48,926 nucleotides of DNA, taken from positions 39,975 through 88,900 of the forward strand of contig JAPPFB010000023.1 of NCBI GenBank assembly GCA_028875225.1, read 5' to 3'. Position 1 is the first letter of the stretch; each line of letters starts with the position of its first letter. A program made the translations under genes and the position numbers. A model generated the notes under the pieces. The model was given only the letters and a program-made list of their open reading frames with translations. It was not told where the DNA came from and did no database searches. Origin of the DNA: Chloroflexota bacterium. Its GTDB lineage: Bacteria > Chloroflexota > Dehalococcoidia > Bin125. Positions 1 to 7,632 of the stretch are shown piece by piece.

Positions 1-271
1 GGGCGGCGCGGGGGGACGAACTTTTTTTTTTGCTTGCGCACACACTCTCTGGCCGTTCGCCCTGAGCACCCCCACCCCCGCCCCCGCGGGGGGGGGGGGG
101 GGGCCCGCGACACAGGCAACTGGAGGGTGGCCAGTCGGAGAGACAACCGATGTCTCACATGCGGACATCGGCGGGCGGGCGGGGTGACAGTTTCTACCGT
201 CTGACCTCACTGACCCTCCGATAGATCAGACGACGGCCAGGCTGCAAAAGTTCCCGAGGGTCCGAATGCTC
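1..271. other. Gene-free left edge with low-complexity runs
   Basis: No convincing gene is visible. The stretch holds a T run near positions 22-32 and a 16-base G run at 88-103 flanked by C-rich sequence. These runs are unlike the rest of the window and look like a contig edge or assembly artefact. The 3' end of the permease gene at 272 lies next to it, and no clear terminator hairpin with a T-tract is seen. Confidence 0.5.
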
Positions 272-1228
272 TTACGCGCCGGCGCCCGTTCCGCGCAGCC
301 GCGGGTCGAGGATGTCGCGAATCGCGTCGCCGAACACGTTGAAGGCGAAGACGACCAGTGTGATCGCAGCTCCCGGAGTGAGGGCGAGCCACGGCCAGCG
401 AGTGAGGTTTCCTCGTTGCGTCGCCTCATAGAGCACGAATCCCCAGGTTGGGTTCTCTGCCGAGTTCGCGCCGAGCGCGAGGAACGAGAGCGCCGCTTCA
501 GCGAGGATGGTGCCGCCAATGGTGATCGTGGCCAGGACCATGATCGGCGCCACGATGTTGGGCACAATGTGGCGCAGCACGATTCTGGGCGCGGTCGCGC
601 CGACTGAACGCGCTGCCTCGATGTAGGTGAACTCCTTGATCGATAACACCGTGCCGCGAATGACACGTTGAGTCCCCGGGACCAGGAAGATCACAATGAC
701 AAACACCACCGTCCCAATGCCCGGAGACATCATTGTCACGAGCACCATCATCAAGACCAATGGCGGTAGTGCCTGCATCGAATCGGAGACGCGCTGAATG
801 AACAGGTCGACAAACCCGCCGCCGTAGGCGGATACCGTGCCGATCAGCGTGCCGATGGCGATCCCGATGCCGGTCGCGGCGATGCCGATGATCATCGCAG
901 TGCGAGCGCCGAAAATGATCCGGCTGAACAGGTCGCGGCCGATGACGTCGGTCCCCGCGATGTGGTCGGGCCAGGTGGGACCCTGCAGTTTGTTGATTGG
1001 GTCTGCTTGCTCTGCAGGATGCGGGGCGAACCCGGGAACGATCGTGTTGCCGTATGCGGAGATGTCCTGGCCGAAGAGCGCGGCGACAATCAGGATGAAG
1101 ATGATAACCGCGCCGAGCGCGCCCAACGGCCGCTGACGCGCCAAATGCCCGAGCCGGCGGAGTCGATCTCTGCCGCGGCTGGGCAGAGCTTCGACGATCT
1201 CGTCCGCGGTGCCAACAGCTGAAGCCAT
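272..1228 (-). CDS. ABC transporter permease, DppC/OppC type
   Basis: This 318-residue protein is an inner-membrane permease of the peptide/nickel (Dpp/Opp) ABC importer family. About six hydrophobic segments are visible, starting with one at roughly residues 35-50. The region GTDVIGRDLFSRIIFGARTA is the usual OppC N-terminal domain signature. The ATPase-contacting EAA loop is EAARSVGATAPRIVLRHIVP. The order binding protein, DppB-type permease, DppC-type permease on one strand is the classic operon order. The gap to the upstream permease is 12 bases. No ATPase genes follow within the window. The substrate cannot be read from sequence; an oligopeptide or similar solute is likely. Confidence 0.93.
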   Translation of the reverse strand: MASAVGTADEIVEALPSRGRDRLRRLGHLARQRPLGALGAVIIFILIVAALFGQDISAYGNTIVPGFAPHPAEQADPINKLQGPTWPDHIAGTDVIGRDLFSRIIFGARTAMIIGIAATGIGIAIGTLIGTVSAYGGGFVDLFIQRVSDSMQALPPLVLMMVLVTMMSPGIGTVVFVIVIFLVPGTQRVIRGTVLSIKEFTYIEAARSVGATAPRIVLRHIVPNIVAPIMVLATITIGGTILAEAALSFLALGANSAENPTWGFVLYEATQRGNLTRWPWLALTPGAAITLVVFAFNVFGDAIRDILDPRLRGTGAGA

Positions 1229-1240
1229 GGTGCGTTACTC

Positions 1241-2203
1241 CTAGCCGTACCGAATCCGCGGGTCGATCCACGCGTAGCTCAGATCAGTGATCAGGTTGAT
1301 CAGGACCACACCGAAGCCAATCACGACGACGACACCCACGACAAGCGGGAAGTCCGCCCGCCGGATCGAGGTGACCAGCAGTGCGCCGACGCCATTGATC
1401 CTGAAGATGTACTCGACGATCACGGCTCCGGAGATGAGGAAGGCAAACTGGTTCGCGAAAATGGTCAGCACCGGGATGAACGAATTGCGCAGGGCGTGGC
1501 GCATCACCACGACGCGTTCGGACAGACCCTTGGCGCGCGCCGTGCGGACATAGTCCTCGTGGACGACTTCCAATAGCTGCGAACGCTGCATCCGCATCAG
1601 CGTCGCCATCAGGGACGCGGCCAGCACCAGCGAGGGCGCGATGAACGCCTCCAGATTGGTGATCGGATCATCCCAGATGTACGGCGAGGGTAAGGTCGCG
1701 AGGGACACACCGATCCACTTGGCGACGAATGACACCACCAGGATGCCGAGCAGGAAGTTGGGGATGGCCAGTCCCAGAATGGTGAAGATGCGTCCACCGT
1801 AGTCGGCCGGTGAATTCTGCTTGACGGCCGAGATGATGCCGACCGGAATGGCAATGATGAACGAGAGCAAGCTGGCGATAATCACCAGCTCGATACTGCG
1901 AGGTAAGCGGATCTTCAACTCCCGCAGCACCGGCTCGGATGTCGCGAAGGACGTGCCGAGGTCTCCCTGCAAGGCGTTCCAGAGCCAGTCGCCGTAGCGT
2001 TCGATCACCGGGCGGTCGAGCCCCAACTCGCGGTTGAAGCGATCAATCAACTCCTGCGTGAGCGCGCCGCCCTGTGGGCTTTCGGACAACAGCCGCTCGG
2101 CGGTGCTCCCGGGAAACGCGTTGACCAGCATGAACGAGATAATCGAAAGCAGGAATACAACGATGACCACGCCAATCAATCGGCGAACGATGTAGCCGGT
2201 CAT
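1241..2203 (-). CDS. ABC transporter permease, DppB/OppB type
   Basis: This 320-residue protein is the partner permease of the same importer. It begins MTGYIVRRLIGVVIVVFLLS, the typical DppB amphipathic start plus first membrane segment. It has the periplasmic loop after TM1 and the EAA-like motif TARAKGLSERVVVMRHALRN. It ends with DLSYAWIDPRIRYG, typical of the family. Length and architecture match full-length DppB proteins. It lies between the binding protein gene (upstream, separated by an intercistronic hairpin) and the DppC-type gene. Confidence 0.94.
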   Translation of the reverse strand: MTGYIVRRLIGVVIVVFLLSIISFMLVNAFPGSTAERLLSESPQGGALTQELIDRFNRELGLDRPVIERYGDWLWNALQGDLGTSFATSEPVLRELKIRLPRSIELVIIASLLSFIIAIPVGIISAVKQNSPADYGGRIFTILGLAIPNFLLGILVVSFVAKWIGVSLATLPSPYIWDDPITNLEAFIAPSLVLAASLMATLMRMQRSQLLEVVHEDYVRTARAKGLSERVVVMRHALRNSFIPVLTIFANQFAFLISGAVIVEYIFRINGVGALLVTSIRRADFPLVVGVVVVIGFGVVLINLITDLSYAWIDPRIRYG

Positions 2204-2245
2204 GCAGCACTACCTCTCGCTAACGCTCTCGCACCGGTCACAGAA

Positions 2246-2280
2246 CCCGACGACCTGACAACGAGTGTCAGGCCGTCGGG
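2246..2280 (-). promoter_or_regulatory. Intercistronic hairpin between binding-protein and permease genes
   Basis: A 15-position stem with one mismatch (CCCGACG, mismatch, CCTGACA paired with TGTCAGG, mismatch, CGTCGGG) closes a 5-base ACGAG loop. It sits in the 89-base gap after the binding-protein gene. No T-tract follows on the transcribed strand. It is therefore more likely an mRNA-stabilising element or partial terminator that keeps the binding protein more abundant than the permeases. That function is inferred from similar importer operons. Confidence 0.6.
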
Positions 2281-2292
2281 CTGGTACTGCGT

Positions 2293-4332
2293 CTAGGCTC
2301 GCGGGAAGTCGGGGTTGTTTTCCCAGATGCGCTCGGTGTTGGTGGCGCCCCAGCCCGGATTCCAGGCGTTGTAGGTGTCCATCTCGTTGAACAGGTAGCC
2401 ACGTCGCCCGGCGATGCGGTACGGGTTGACGGCAAAGATGCGCCACATGTTCTCGAGCTCTCGGATGCGAATCTTCTCGAGAATCTCTGAGCGCTTGTCG
2501 ACGTCGAGTTCCTGGCGCTGCTGAATGCACCAGTCGTCAACGTCGGGCTCCGAGATGCCGTAGAAGTTTCCGGGGCTCTCGCTGTGCAGCTTGCCGTAGG
2601 CCAATCCGTCGGCGTCCATCTCCGCGCCAATCAGCCAGGTGAACAGCGAGTCCTTGAAGTCGCGGGTGATGAGCCGGCCGAGCCAGGTCTCGAGGTCGAC
2701 CTGGAAGTGGTTGACCTGGATGCCCAGGTTGGTGATCCACTGCTGGCGGCAGAGCTCGAACAGGTTCAGATAGACGCCGGCAACGGCGTGGAAGGTCGCT
2801 TCGAACTCGAGCGGGTTGTCCTCGTTGTAGCCGGCGGCGTCAAGCAGCTGTCGACCCTTGGTGGCGTCGAAGTCGCCGAACTCACCCAACTCGGCGGGCG
2901 TCCAGGGCCACTCGCGGAAGCCCCAGGGCGATTCGTCGTCGCGGAAGAAGGTCCAGTTCTGACCGTAGCCGGCAGCGGCGAGGCCGTCGTAAACGCCGAT
3001 CTTCTGCTCTTCGCGGTTCAAGCCCAGCGCAAGCGCCTGGCGGACGCGAACGTCGTTGAATGGCTCGACGTCGAGGTCGTGGAAGGACAGGTACGGCTGC
3101 CAGCCGGGAGGCGGCGCCGTGACCTGGACAACGGTGTCGGGCTGCGTGTCGAGCGCGCGCTCGTAGTCGGCGATGTCCTGGATGGTCAGACGGTCGATGA
3201 CGCCAGATTCCCAGGCCGCCCACTCCGATTCGCGCTGGTTGACGAAGTCGGGTCCGTGCAGCGCGTCCAGGTACGGCAGCTGTTTGCCGTTGCGCGGGTC
3301 CAGCTTGAAGTAGTTGGGGTTCCTTGACGCCTTCCATTCCGCGCCCTGCTCGACGAAGTCGAGAATGAACGGCCCGGTGCCCACGGTGTTGCGCCAGTCG
3401 TCGAGCACCGTGTAGTCCGAGGTAATGAACTCCGGCGCCGCGATCTGGTGGAAGGGGTTCATCATGTTGTTGAGCAGGTATGCCGCCGGCTCCAACAGGT
3501 TGAAGCGGACCGTGTTCGACGCGTTGTCGAAGTCGATGTCCTTGACTGCGGTGTACGACGACGCCTGAACGGGGACGGGGTCAACCTCGCCCTCGTGGGC
3601 CAGGAAGGATCCATCGCGCAAGGCGTCATAGGCGATCTTGACGTCTTCCGCGGTCAGCGTGCGGCCGTTCAGCGGCGGCTTGTCCTGCCACTGCACACCG
3701 TCGTGAATCGTAAAGACGATGGTTGTGTCGTCGGGAATTTCCCATCCCTTCGCCACATCGCCTTCCAGCTCGTAGTAGTGGGCGTTGGCCCAGTCGTCCA
3801 TGGGGAACACGACGAGCTGGTTGTAGAACATGGGCGCGAACGCGGCCATGATGTTGGCTTGCGGGCCGAGCACGTTCCAGTTGGCCACCGGCAGGTGAGC
3901 CAGCGTCCAGCTGCCGCCGTAGCGGGGACCGTCGGCCTGCCCGGGCAGGTTCTGCAGCTTGGTCCAGTGGAAACGGAGCCGCCACTCTTCCTCGGCGGTC
4001 AGCGACATGGCTTCTTCTTCGGCGGTCAACTGACCGGGAAGCAGCGCCACTGCCTCTTCTTCCTGCGCCTCTTGAGTTGTTGCAGCCTGTTGTGCGGCCA
4101 CTTGCTGCGCCTGCTGCTGTGCCTGCTGCTGTTGAGCGGGCTGAGGTTGCGCCTGCTGCTGTTGCTGCTGCACCTGGGCCGCCGCTTGCTGCTGGCCATC
4201 ATCGTCATCGTCGCCACAACCAACCAGGGCAATTCCCGCGGCGCCCACGCCGGCTCGCGCGGAAGCGCTCATCAACGTACGGCGGCTCAACCGCTTTCGC
4301 TGCATCCTCTTCCAGTAATTGCGCTCTCTCAT
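2293..4332 (-). CDS. ABC importer substrate-binding lipoprotein (SBP_bac_5 family), Tat-type signal
   Basis: This 679-residue protein is an extracytoplasmic solute-binding protein of the DppA/OppA family. The start at 4332 is chosen because GGAG lies about 8 bases upstream; the frame is open further upstream but without family features. The N-terminus has a twin-arginine motif (SRRTLM, residues 16-21) and a lipobox LVGC with Cys39. It should thus be Tat-exported and lipid-anchored. Residues 40-95 form an unusual linker: five Asp, then a Gln/Ala-rich run, then an acidic patch. The binding domain starts near residue 130 and includes GRTLTAEDVKIAYDAL, typical of the family. It heads the importer operon. 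Confidence 0.93.
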   Translation of the reverse strand: MRERNYWKRMQRKRLSRRTLMSASARAGVGAAGIALVGCGDDDDDGQQQAAAQVQQQQQQAQPQPAQQQQAQQQAQQVAAQQAATTQEAQEEEAVALLPGQLTAEEEAMSLTAEEEWRLRFHWTKLQNLPGQADGPRYGGSWTLAHLPVANWNVLGPQANIMAAFAPMFYNQLVVFPMDDWANAHYYELEGDVAKGWEIPDDTTIVFTIHDGVQWQDKPPLNGRTLTAEDVKIAYDALRDGSFLAHEGEVDPVPVQASSYTAVKDIDFDNASNTVRFNLLEPAAYLLNNMMNPFHQIAAPEFITSDYTVLDDWRNTVGTGPFILDFVEQGAEWKASRNPNYFKLDPRNGKQLPYLDALHGPDFVNQRESEWAAWESGVIDRLTIQDIADYERALDTQPDTVVQVTAPPPGWQPYLSFHDLDVEPFNDVRVRQALALGLNREEQKIGVYDGLAAAGYGQNWTFFRDDESPWGFREWPWTPAELGEFGDFDATKGRQLLDAAGYNEDNPLEFEATFHAVAGVYLNLFELCRQQWITNLGIQVNHFQVDLETWLGRLITRDFKDSLFTWLIGAEMDADGLAYGKLHSESPGNFYGISEPDVDDWCIQQRQELDVDKRSEILEKIRIRELENMWRIFAVNPYRIAGRRGYLFNEMDTYNAWNPGWGATNTERIWENNPDFPRA

Positions 4333-4446
4333 TGCTTGCTCCTTGCATCCTGGCGTCGTTCGGGCCACGCGCGTCCGCGCCGCGTCGAACATTCGGGTGC
4401 GCGTAATATAACCCCTCAACAGCGAACTTGCACACATGGATGTCAA
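4333..4446. promoter_or_regulatory. Divergent promoter region, importer operon and deacylase gene
   Basis: This 114-base region separates two divergent start codons. On the minus strand a TATATT -10-like hexamer lies at 4405-4410, about 72 bases before the binding-protein start. No good -35 box is seen at standard spacing. No operator symmetry was recognised. The assignment is weak and rests mainly on position. Confidence 0.3.
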
Positions 4447-4938
4447 ATGACGGAATCCGAAGCGATCGAGGCGCGCGTGCGGGGATTCCTGGCTCAGCGA
4501 GAAATCGCGTACGAGACCATCGTCTGCCGGCCGGATCAGGCCGATACCGCTGTCTTCTGCGAAGTGTTCGGCATCGCGCCCGAGGCGTCGGTCAACACGA
4601 TTCTGGTCGCCTCGAAGAAGGAGCCGAAGCGCTATGCCGCGTGCCTGGTGCTGGCAAACTATCGACTGGACGTGAACCGCAGCGTGCGCAAAGAGATGGG
4701 CGTGCGCAAATGCTCGTTCGCGTCTTTCGAAGAGACCGAGCGAGTGACCGGGATGCTCTCGGGAGGTGTGACCCCGTTCGACTTGCCGCCGGAGATTCCG
4801 ATTCTGATTGATTCCAGGATCAGCGGTGAGGAGATCATGTGGCTGGGCGGCGGCAGCCGTTCCCTCAAAGTCGGGGTCAGGGCGGACGATCTTGCCCGCC
4901 TGCCGAACGCCCGCGTGGTTGAGGGCCTCGCCGGCTAG
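4447..4938 (+). CDS. YbaK/EbsC-type aminoacyl-tRNA deacylase
   Basis: This 163-residue protein belongs to the YbaK/prolyl-tRNA synthetase-associated domain family. These enzymes hydrolyse mischarged aminoacyl-tRNAs (often Cys-tRNA(Pro)) in the cytoplasm. Family features are the early C-rich segment, the KEMGVRKCSFAS region, the SGGVTPFDLP motif and the terminal glycine-rich MWLGGGSRSLKV segment. The ATG at 4447 is chosen because it starts the domain; the much longer open frame upstream is antisense to the binding-protein gene. It is transcribed divergently from that gene, with a 114-base shared upstream region. The exact tRNA substrate is not determined. Confidence 0.85.
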   Translation: MTESEAIEARVRGFLAQREIAYETIVCRPDQADTAVFCEVFGIAPEASVNTILVASKKEPKRYAACLVLANYRLDVNRSVRKEMGVRKCSFASFEETERVTGMLSGGVTPFDLPPEIPILIDSRISGEEIMWLGGGSRSLKVGVRADDLARLPNARVVEGLAG

Positions 4939-4944
4939 CGATCG

Positions 4945-4974
4945 TCGCCTAGTAATCCGTCGCCTAGTAATCGC
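4945..4974 (+). repeat. Short tandem repeat after the deacylase gene
   Basis: Just downstream of the deacylase stop codon the unit GTCGCCTAGTAATC is present twice in tandem (15-base period). A further degenerate relative, CAGTGATCGACGG, follows. It is non-coding, and no function is suggested. Confidence 0.5.
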
Positions 4975-5003
4975 CGGCCCAGTGATCGACGGTTCACGTT
5001 CGG

Positions 5004-6002
5004 CTAGCCCGCGGCCAGCTGCTCCTCAAGCGCGACGATCGCTTCGATCGGCACCGAGCCCACACTCGATCCGTCCCTCAGCGCGCGTTTCGCCATCAAT
5101 TGCAATGCTCGGTTCGCCGGCGTGGGGACATCGTGCTCCAGCCCCAGCAGGACGATTTCGCCGTTGAGCCAATCGGTTTCGATTGCCGGAAGCCCGCGGC
5201 GGAAGGATTGCCAGGTAGAACTTCCGCCTCGTTCGACGCCCGCGATCTCGCCGGATGTGAACGTCGCCGCCCGACGCTCTCCGACTTCAGACCGCGGCGC
5301 ATACTCGATCCGCGCTGCGTTATAGCAGGCGATCGCCTCGTCACGCATTCGACGCATGAACGCTCGGACGTCGTCGCCGGATCGACGCAGGGCCTCTTCG
5401 CCGCACAGCGCGCCGACGGCGTTGCCCAGGTTGTCGAGCAGTTTGCCGTACTTCAGCCTCATCACATCCGGGTCGGCCTGGGCGTTGAAACCGGCGGAAC
5501 TGAGATCGGCGCACAACTGCGTGACGGTCGCGTCAACGCCGCGAGGGTAACGTCCACTGTCCAGCAGTCCTGCCCTGGGTTCTCCGAACAGCGCGATCTC
5601 GCCGGGCACGAGGAAGGTCGCCGGCATCACCACGAGCATGCCGTACACGTTGAGGAATCGGCGAGCGACGCTGCGCTCGTTGCCGACGCCGTTCTGTCCG
5701 CAGACAATGGGGATTTCTGGTCCGACGCATCGTTCGAGGTCGTCCAGCGCGTCGGAGGTGTCTTGACCCTTCATGGTGAAGATGACGACGTCTCCGTCGG
5801 CGAAAGTCAGCTCCGATGGATGTCCGACTGCGGAGACCGGGACCCGCTGCTCGCCGCTCGGTCGCCGGACCAGGAGCCCGTGTTGCTGCATCGCCTGCAG
5901 GTGAGCTCCGCGCGCGATAAGCACGACATCGCAACCGGCGAGTTGGAGCAACACGCCGATGCCGCCCCCAATGCCTCCGGCGCCGTAGATGATGTATCTC
6001 AT
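5004..6002 (-). CDS. Ketopantoate reductase family protein (ApbA/PanE-like)
   Basis: This 332-residue NADP-dependent 2-hydroxyacid-type dehydrogenase would act in the cytoplasm. It has the N-terminal Rossmann motif YGAGGIGG (residues 6-13). The conserved NGVGNE segment is at 104-109. The catalytic-lysine region RLKYGKLLDNLGNA (Lys184 or Lys187, Asn191, Asn194) follows. The C-terminal helical domain holds SSTWQSFRRG, matching the family's substrate-binding segment. GAGGAAG precedes the ATG by about 8 bases. PanE makes pantoate for CoA synthesis. However, many ApbA_C paralogues in such genomes act on other 2-oxoacids, so the pantoate role is likely but unproven. Confidence 0.85.
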   Translation of the reverse strand: MRYIIYGAGGIGGGIGVLLQLAGCDVVLIARGAHLQAMQQHGLLVRRPSGEQRVPVSAVGHPSELTFADGDVVIFTMKGQDTSDALDDLERCVGPEIPIVCGQNGVGNERSVARRFLNVYGMLVVMPATFLVPGEIALFGEPRAGLLDSGRYPRGVDATVTQLCADLSSAGFNAQADPDVMRLKYGKLLDNLGNAVGALCGEEALRRSGDDVRAFMRRMRDEAIACYNAARIEYAPRSEVGERRAATFTSGEIAGVERGGSSTWQSFRRGLPAIETDWLNGEIVLLGLEHDVPTPANRALQLMAKRALRDGSSVGSVPIEAIVALEEQLAAG

Positions 6003-6075
6003 TTCGACTTCCTCGCGACCGGATCATGCTGCTGACCGGCTCACTGGCGTCTGCAGTTTGCCCAGTCTGAAATGC

Positions 6076-6110
6076 GAAGCGCGACCGATCAAGCTGATCG
6101 GCCGCGCTTC
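6076..6110 (-). terminator. Hairpin downstream of the first binding-like protein gene
   Basis: A 16-position stem with one mismatch (GAAGCGCG, mismatch, CCGATCA paired with TGATCGG, mismatch, CGCGCTTC) closes a 3-base loop. It lies between the minus-strand gene ending at 6171 and the next minus-strand gene starting at 6002. There is no long T-tract. It could terminate transcription or protect the 3' end. Confidence 0.55.
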
Positions 6111-6124
6111 AGTGTTAGCGCAGA

Positions 6125-6150
6125 CGGCCGGCCAGGTTCCTGGCCGGCCG
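6125..6150 (-). terminator. Perfect GC hairpin downstream of the first binding-like protein gene
   Basis: CGGCCGGCCAGG and CCTGGCCGGCCG form a perfect 12-bp stem with only TT between them. It lies 21 bases beyond the stop codon at 6171. With the hairpin at 6076-6110 it forms a tandem pair typical of strong operon ends in high-GC genomes. Confidence 0.6.
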
Positions 6151-6170
6151 AGATTGCCTGATGTGGGCTG

Positions 6171-7424
6171 TTACTCGTCATCCTCCGTCTGCGGTGTCGG
6201 CGGCGGTCCGGCGAACATGGATTTCAGGTTCTCGGCTCGCTCCTGGTCGGCCAGTGTCGGCTCGATCAGGATTTCCGCGCCGTTGAGGAAGACCTCAGCA
6301 TTGAGATCGCTCAACTCGAGCGTGAATGCCAGCGCCATTGCCGAGACCGCCAGGTAGCCTTGTGCGACCGGGTGGTCCCAGACCAGGAAGAGCATCTCGC
6401 CGTCGCGGACGGCGTCGGCCAGCTCGTCGCTGAAGCCGAAGCTGCCCAGCGCGATATCCGCGCCAGATTCCTGAACCGCGCCGATCGCCGCGATCCCGGT
6501 GTCATGGTTCAGAGTCAGGATGCCGCCCACGCCACCAGCGGCGATCCGCTCGGTGAGCAGGTCCTGAACGTGCTCGGGCGTCCTGTGTCCCCCGTAGGCC
6601 TCATCGTCAGGCGAGACACGAGTCAGGTCGACCCAGATTCGTTCGACGTGTCCAGCGCCGTAGCTGCTTTCCAGACCGTTGCACCTGTCCTCGAGCCCGA
6701 CGTTGTCGGTCTCATGGATGACGCAGAGCATCGTTCCCGTGACCTCGGCTGCGACGAACTGTTCGCCAGCCTTGACGCCACCCGCGAAGTCATCCAGGCC
6801 GATGTGCATCAAGGATCCCACGCTGTCGGCGTCTTCGGCGCCGGAGTTGAAGGTCACGACCTGGATGCCGGCCGCCTGGGCCTCCGCGAGCGGTTCGCGC
6901 AGATCATCGGCATAGGGCAGCGACGTCGCGATCGTGATGGGACCGCGGCTAATGCAGTCGCGCAGGTCGGCTGCGTGTTCTTCGCTATCGATCGCGCCGT
7001 AGCGGACAATCTGCACGCCGTACTGGTACGCCGCCACGCCGGCGCCGGCAAGGGTCCAACGCCAGAATCGGTCATCCTCGGGATACGCGTGACCAAGCAC
7101 ACACATCAGCGGCGGCTCGCGCAGGATGATGACTTCAGCCTCTTCTTCGGCGACCGAGACGGGGATCGGGTTCGTGTAACGCCAGGCGTCGACGGGCACA
7201 TTCAGTTCGAGGAATCTGGCCGGGGGAAGTTCAAGATCCTGCCACGCCTGCTCGTCGTCGAGTTGTTGAACTTTGACCTCAACTCTGCCATCGGCGAGCC
7301 TCTTGACCCCAACGCGGACATCGGTGGTCGAGTGCATTGCCGCCTGGATGGCGCCCAGGGCGACCGCACCGATCACTAAGCCAATAAGCAACATCAGCAG
7401 ATGAGATTTACCCAAGCGGTTCAT
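6171..7424 (-). CDS. Membrane-anchored periplasmic-binding-like protein with N-terminal DGRVE module (paralogue 1)
   Basis: This 417-residue protein has an N-terminal signal anchor (about residues 8-29). It is followed by a ~55-residue module (35-90: RVGVKRLADGRVEVKVQQ, then LPPARFLEL and WRYTNPIPV). From about residue 105 to the end comes a type-1 periplasmic-binding fold (Peripla_BP_4-like), with the segment VVTFNSGAEDADSVGS typical of sugar-type binding proteins. The start at 7424 is chosen for the strong AAAGGAGG site just upstream. It is a clear paralogue of the protein at 15673-16977. No permease or ATPase lies nearby, so it may be a sensor or an orphan binding protein; the ligand is unknown. 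Confidence 0.8.
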   Translation of the reverse strand: MNRLGKSHLLMLLIGLVIGAVALGAIQAAMHSTTDVRVGVKRLADGRVEVKVQQLDDEQAWQDLELPPARFLELNVPVDAWRYTNPIPVSVAEEEAEVIILREPPLMCVLGHAYPEDDRFWRWTLAGAGVAAYQYGVQIVRYGAIDSEEHAADLRDCISRGPITIATSLPYADDLREPLAEAQAAGIQVVTFNSGAEDADSVGSLMHIGLDDFAGGVKAGEQFVAAEVTGTMLCVIHETDNVGLEDRCNGLESSYGAGHVERIWVDLTRVSPDDEAYGGHRTPEHVQDLLTERIAAGGVGGILTLNHDTGIAAIGAVQESGADIALGSFGFSDELADAVRDGEMLFLVWDHPVAQGYLAVSAMALAFTLELSDLNAEVFLNGAEILIEPTLADQERAENLKSMFAGPPPTPQTEDDE

Positions 7425-7449
7425 GCCGCCTCCTTTCGATCTTTTCAAT

Positions 7450-7483
7450 TGATGGGATTCCCACTAATGATGGGATTCCCACT
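7450..7483 (-). promoter_or_regulatory. Tandem palindromic operator candidate
   Basis: The 16-mer TGATGGGATTCCCACT occurs twice (7450-7465 and 7468-7483), separated by two bases. Each copy contains the 9-base symmetrical core GGGATTCCC. The 18-base period places the cores nearly two helical turns apart. The pair lies 26-60 bases before the start at 7424. It is directly downstream of a TATGCT -10-like hexamer (7485-7490, minus strand; weak -35). Binding here would overlap the transcription start, so repression is the simplest reading. Confidence 0.6.
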
Positions 7484-7632
7484 GAGCATAACGGCGAGTG
7501 CTTGTTACACATAAGTGAAAATCGAAAGCCTGTGCGGAACTGAAACCCTCGTGGACGGTCTTGGGCCGCGATCCCACCGTGCAGGTCTACCATGCCCGAC
7601 GACGACCAACTCTGGATAATGGAGCATGAGCG

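Noticed and set aside
88-103. 16-base G run as a possible regulatory G-quadruplex
   Set aside because: It sits at the extreme window edge with other homopolymers and most likely reflects a contig-end artefact.
3448-4446. Long N-terminal extension of the YbaK-type protein
   Set aside because: This part is antisense to the binding-protein gene and has Leu/Arg-rich shadow composition; the family domain starts at 4447.
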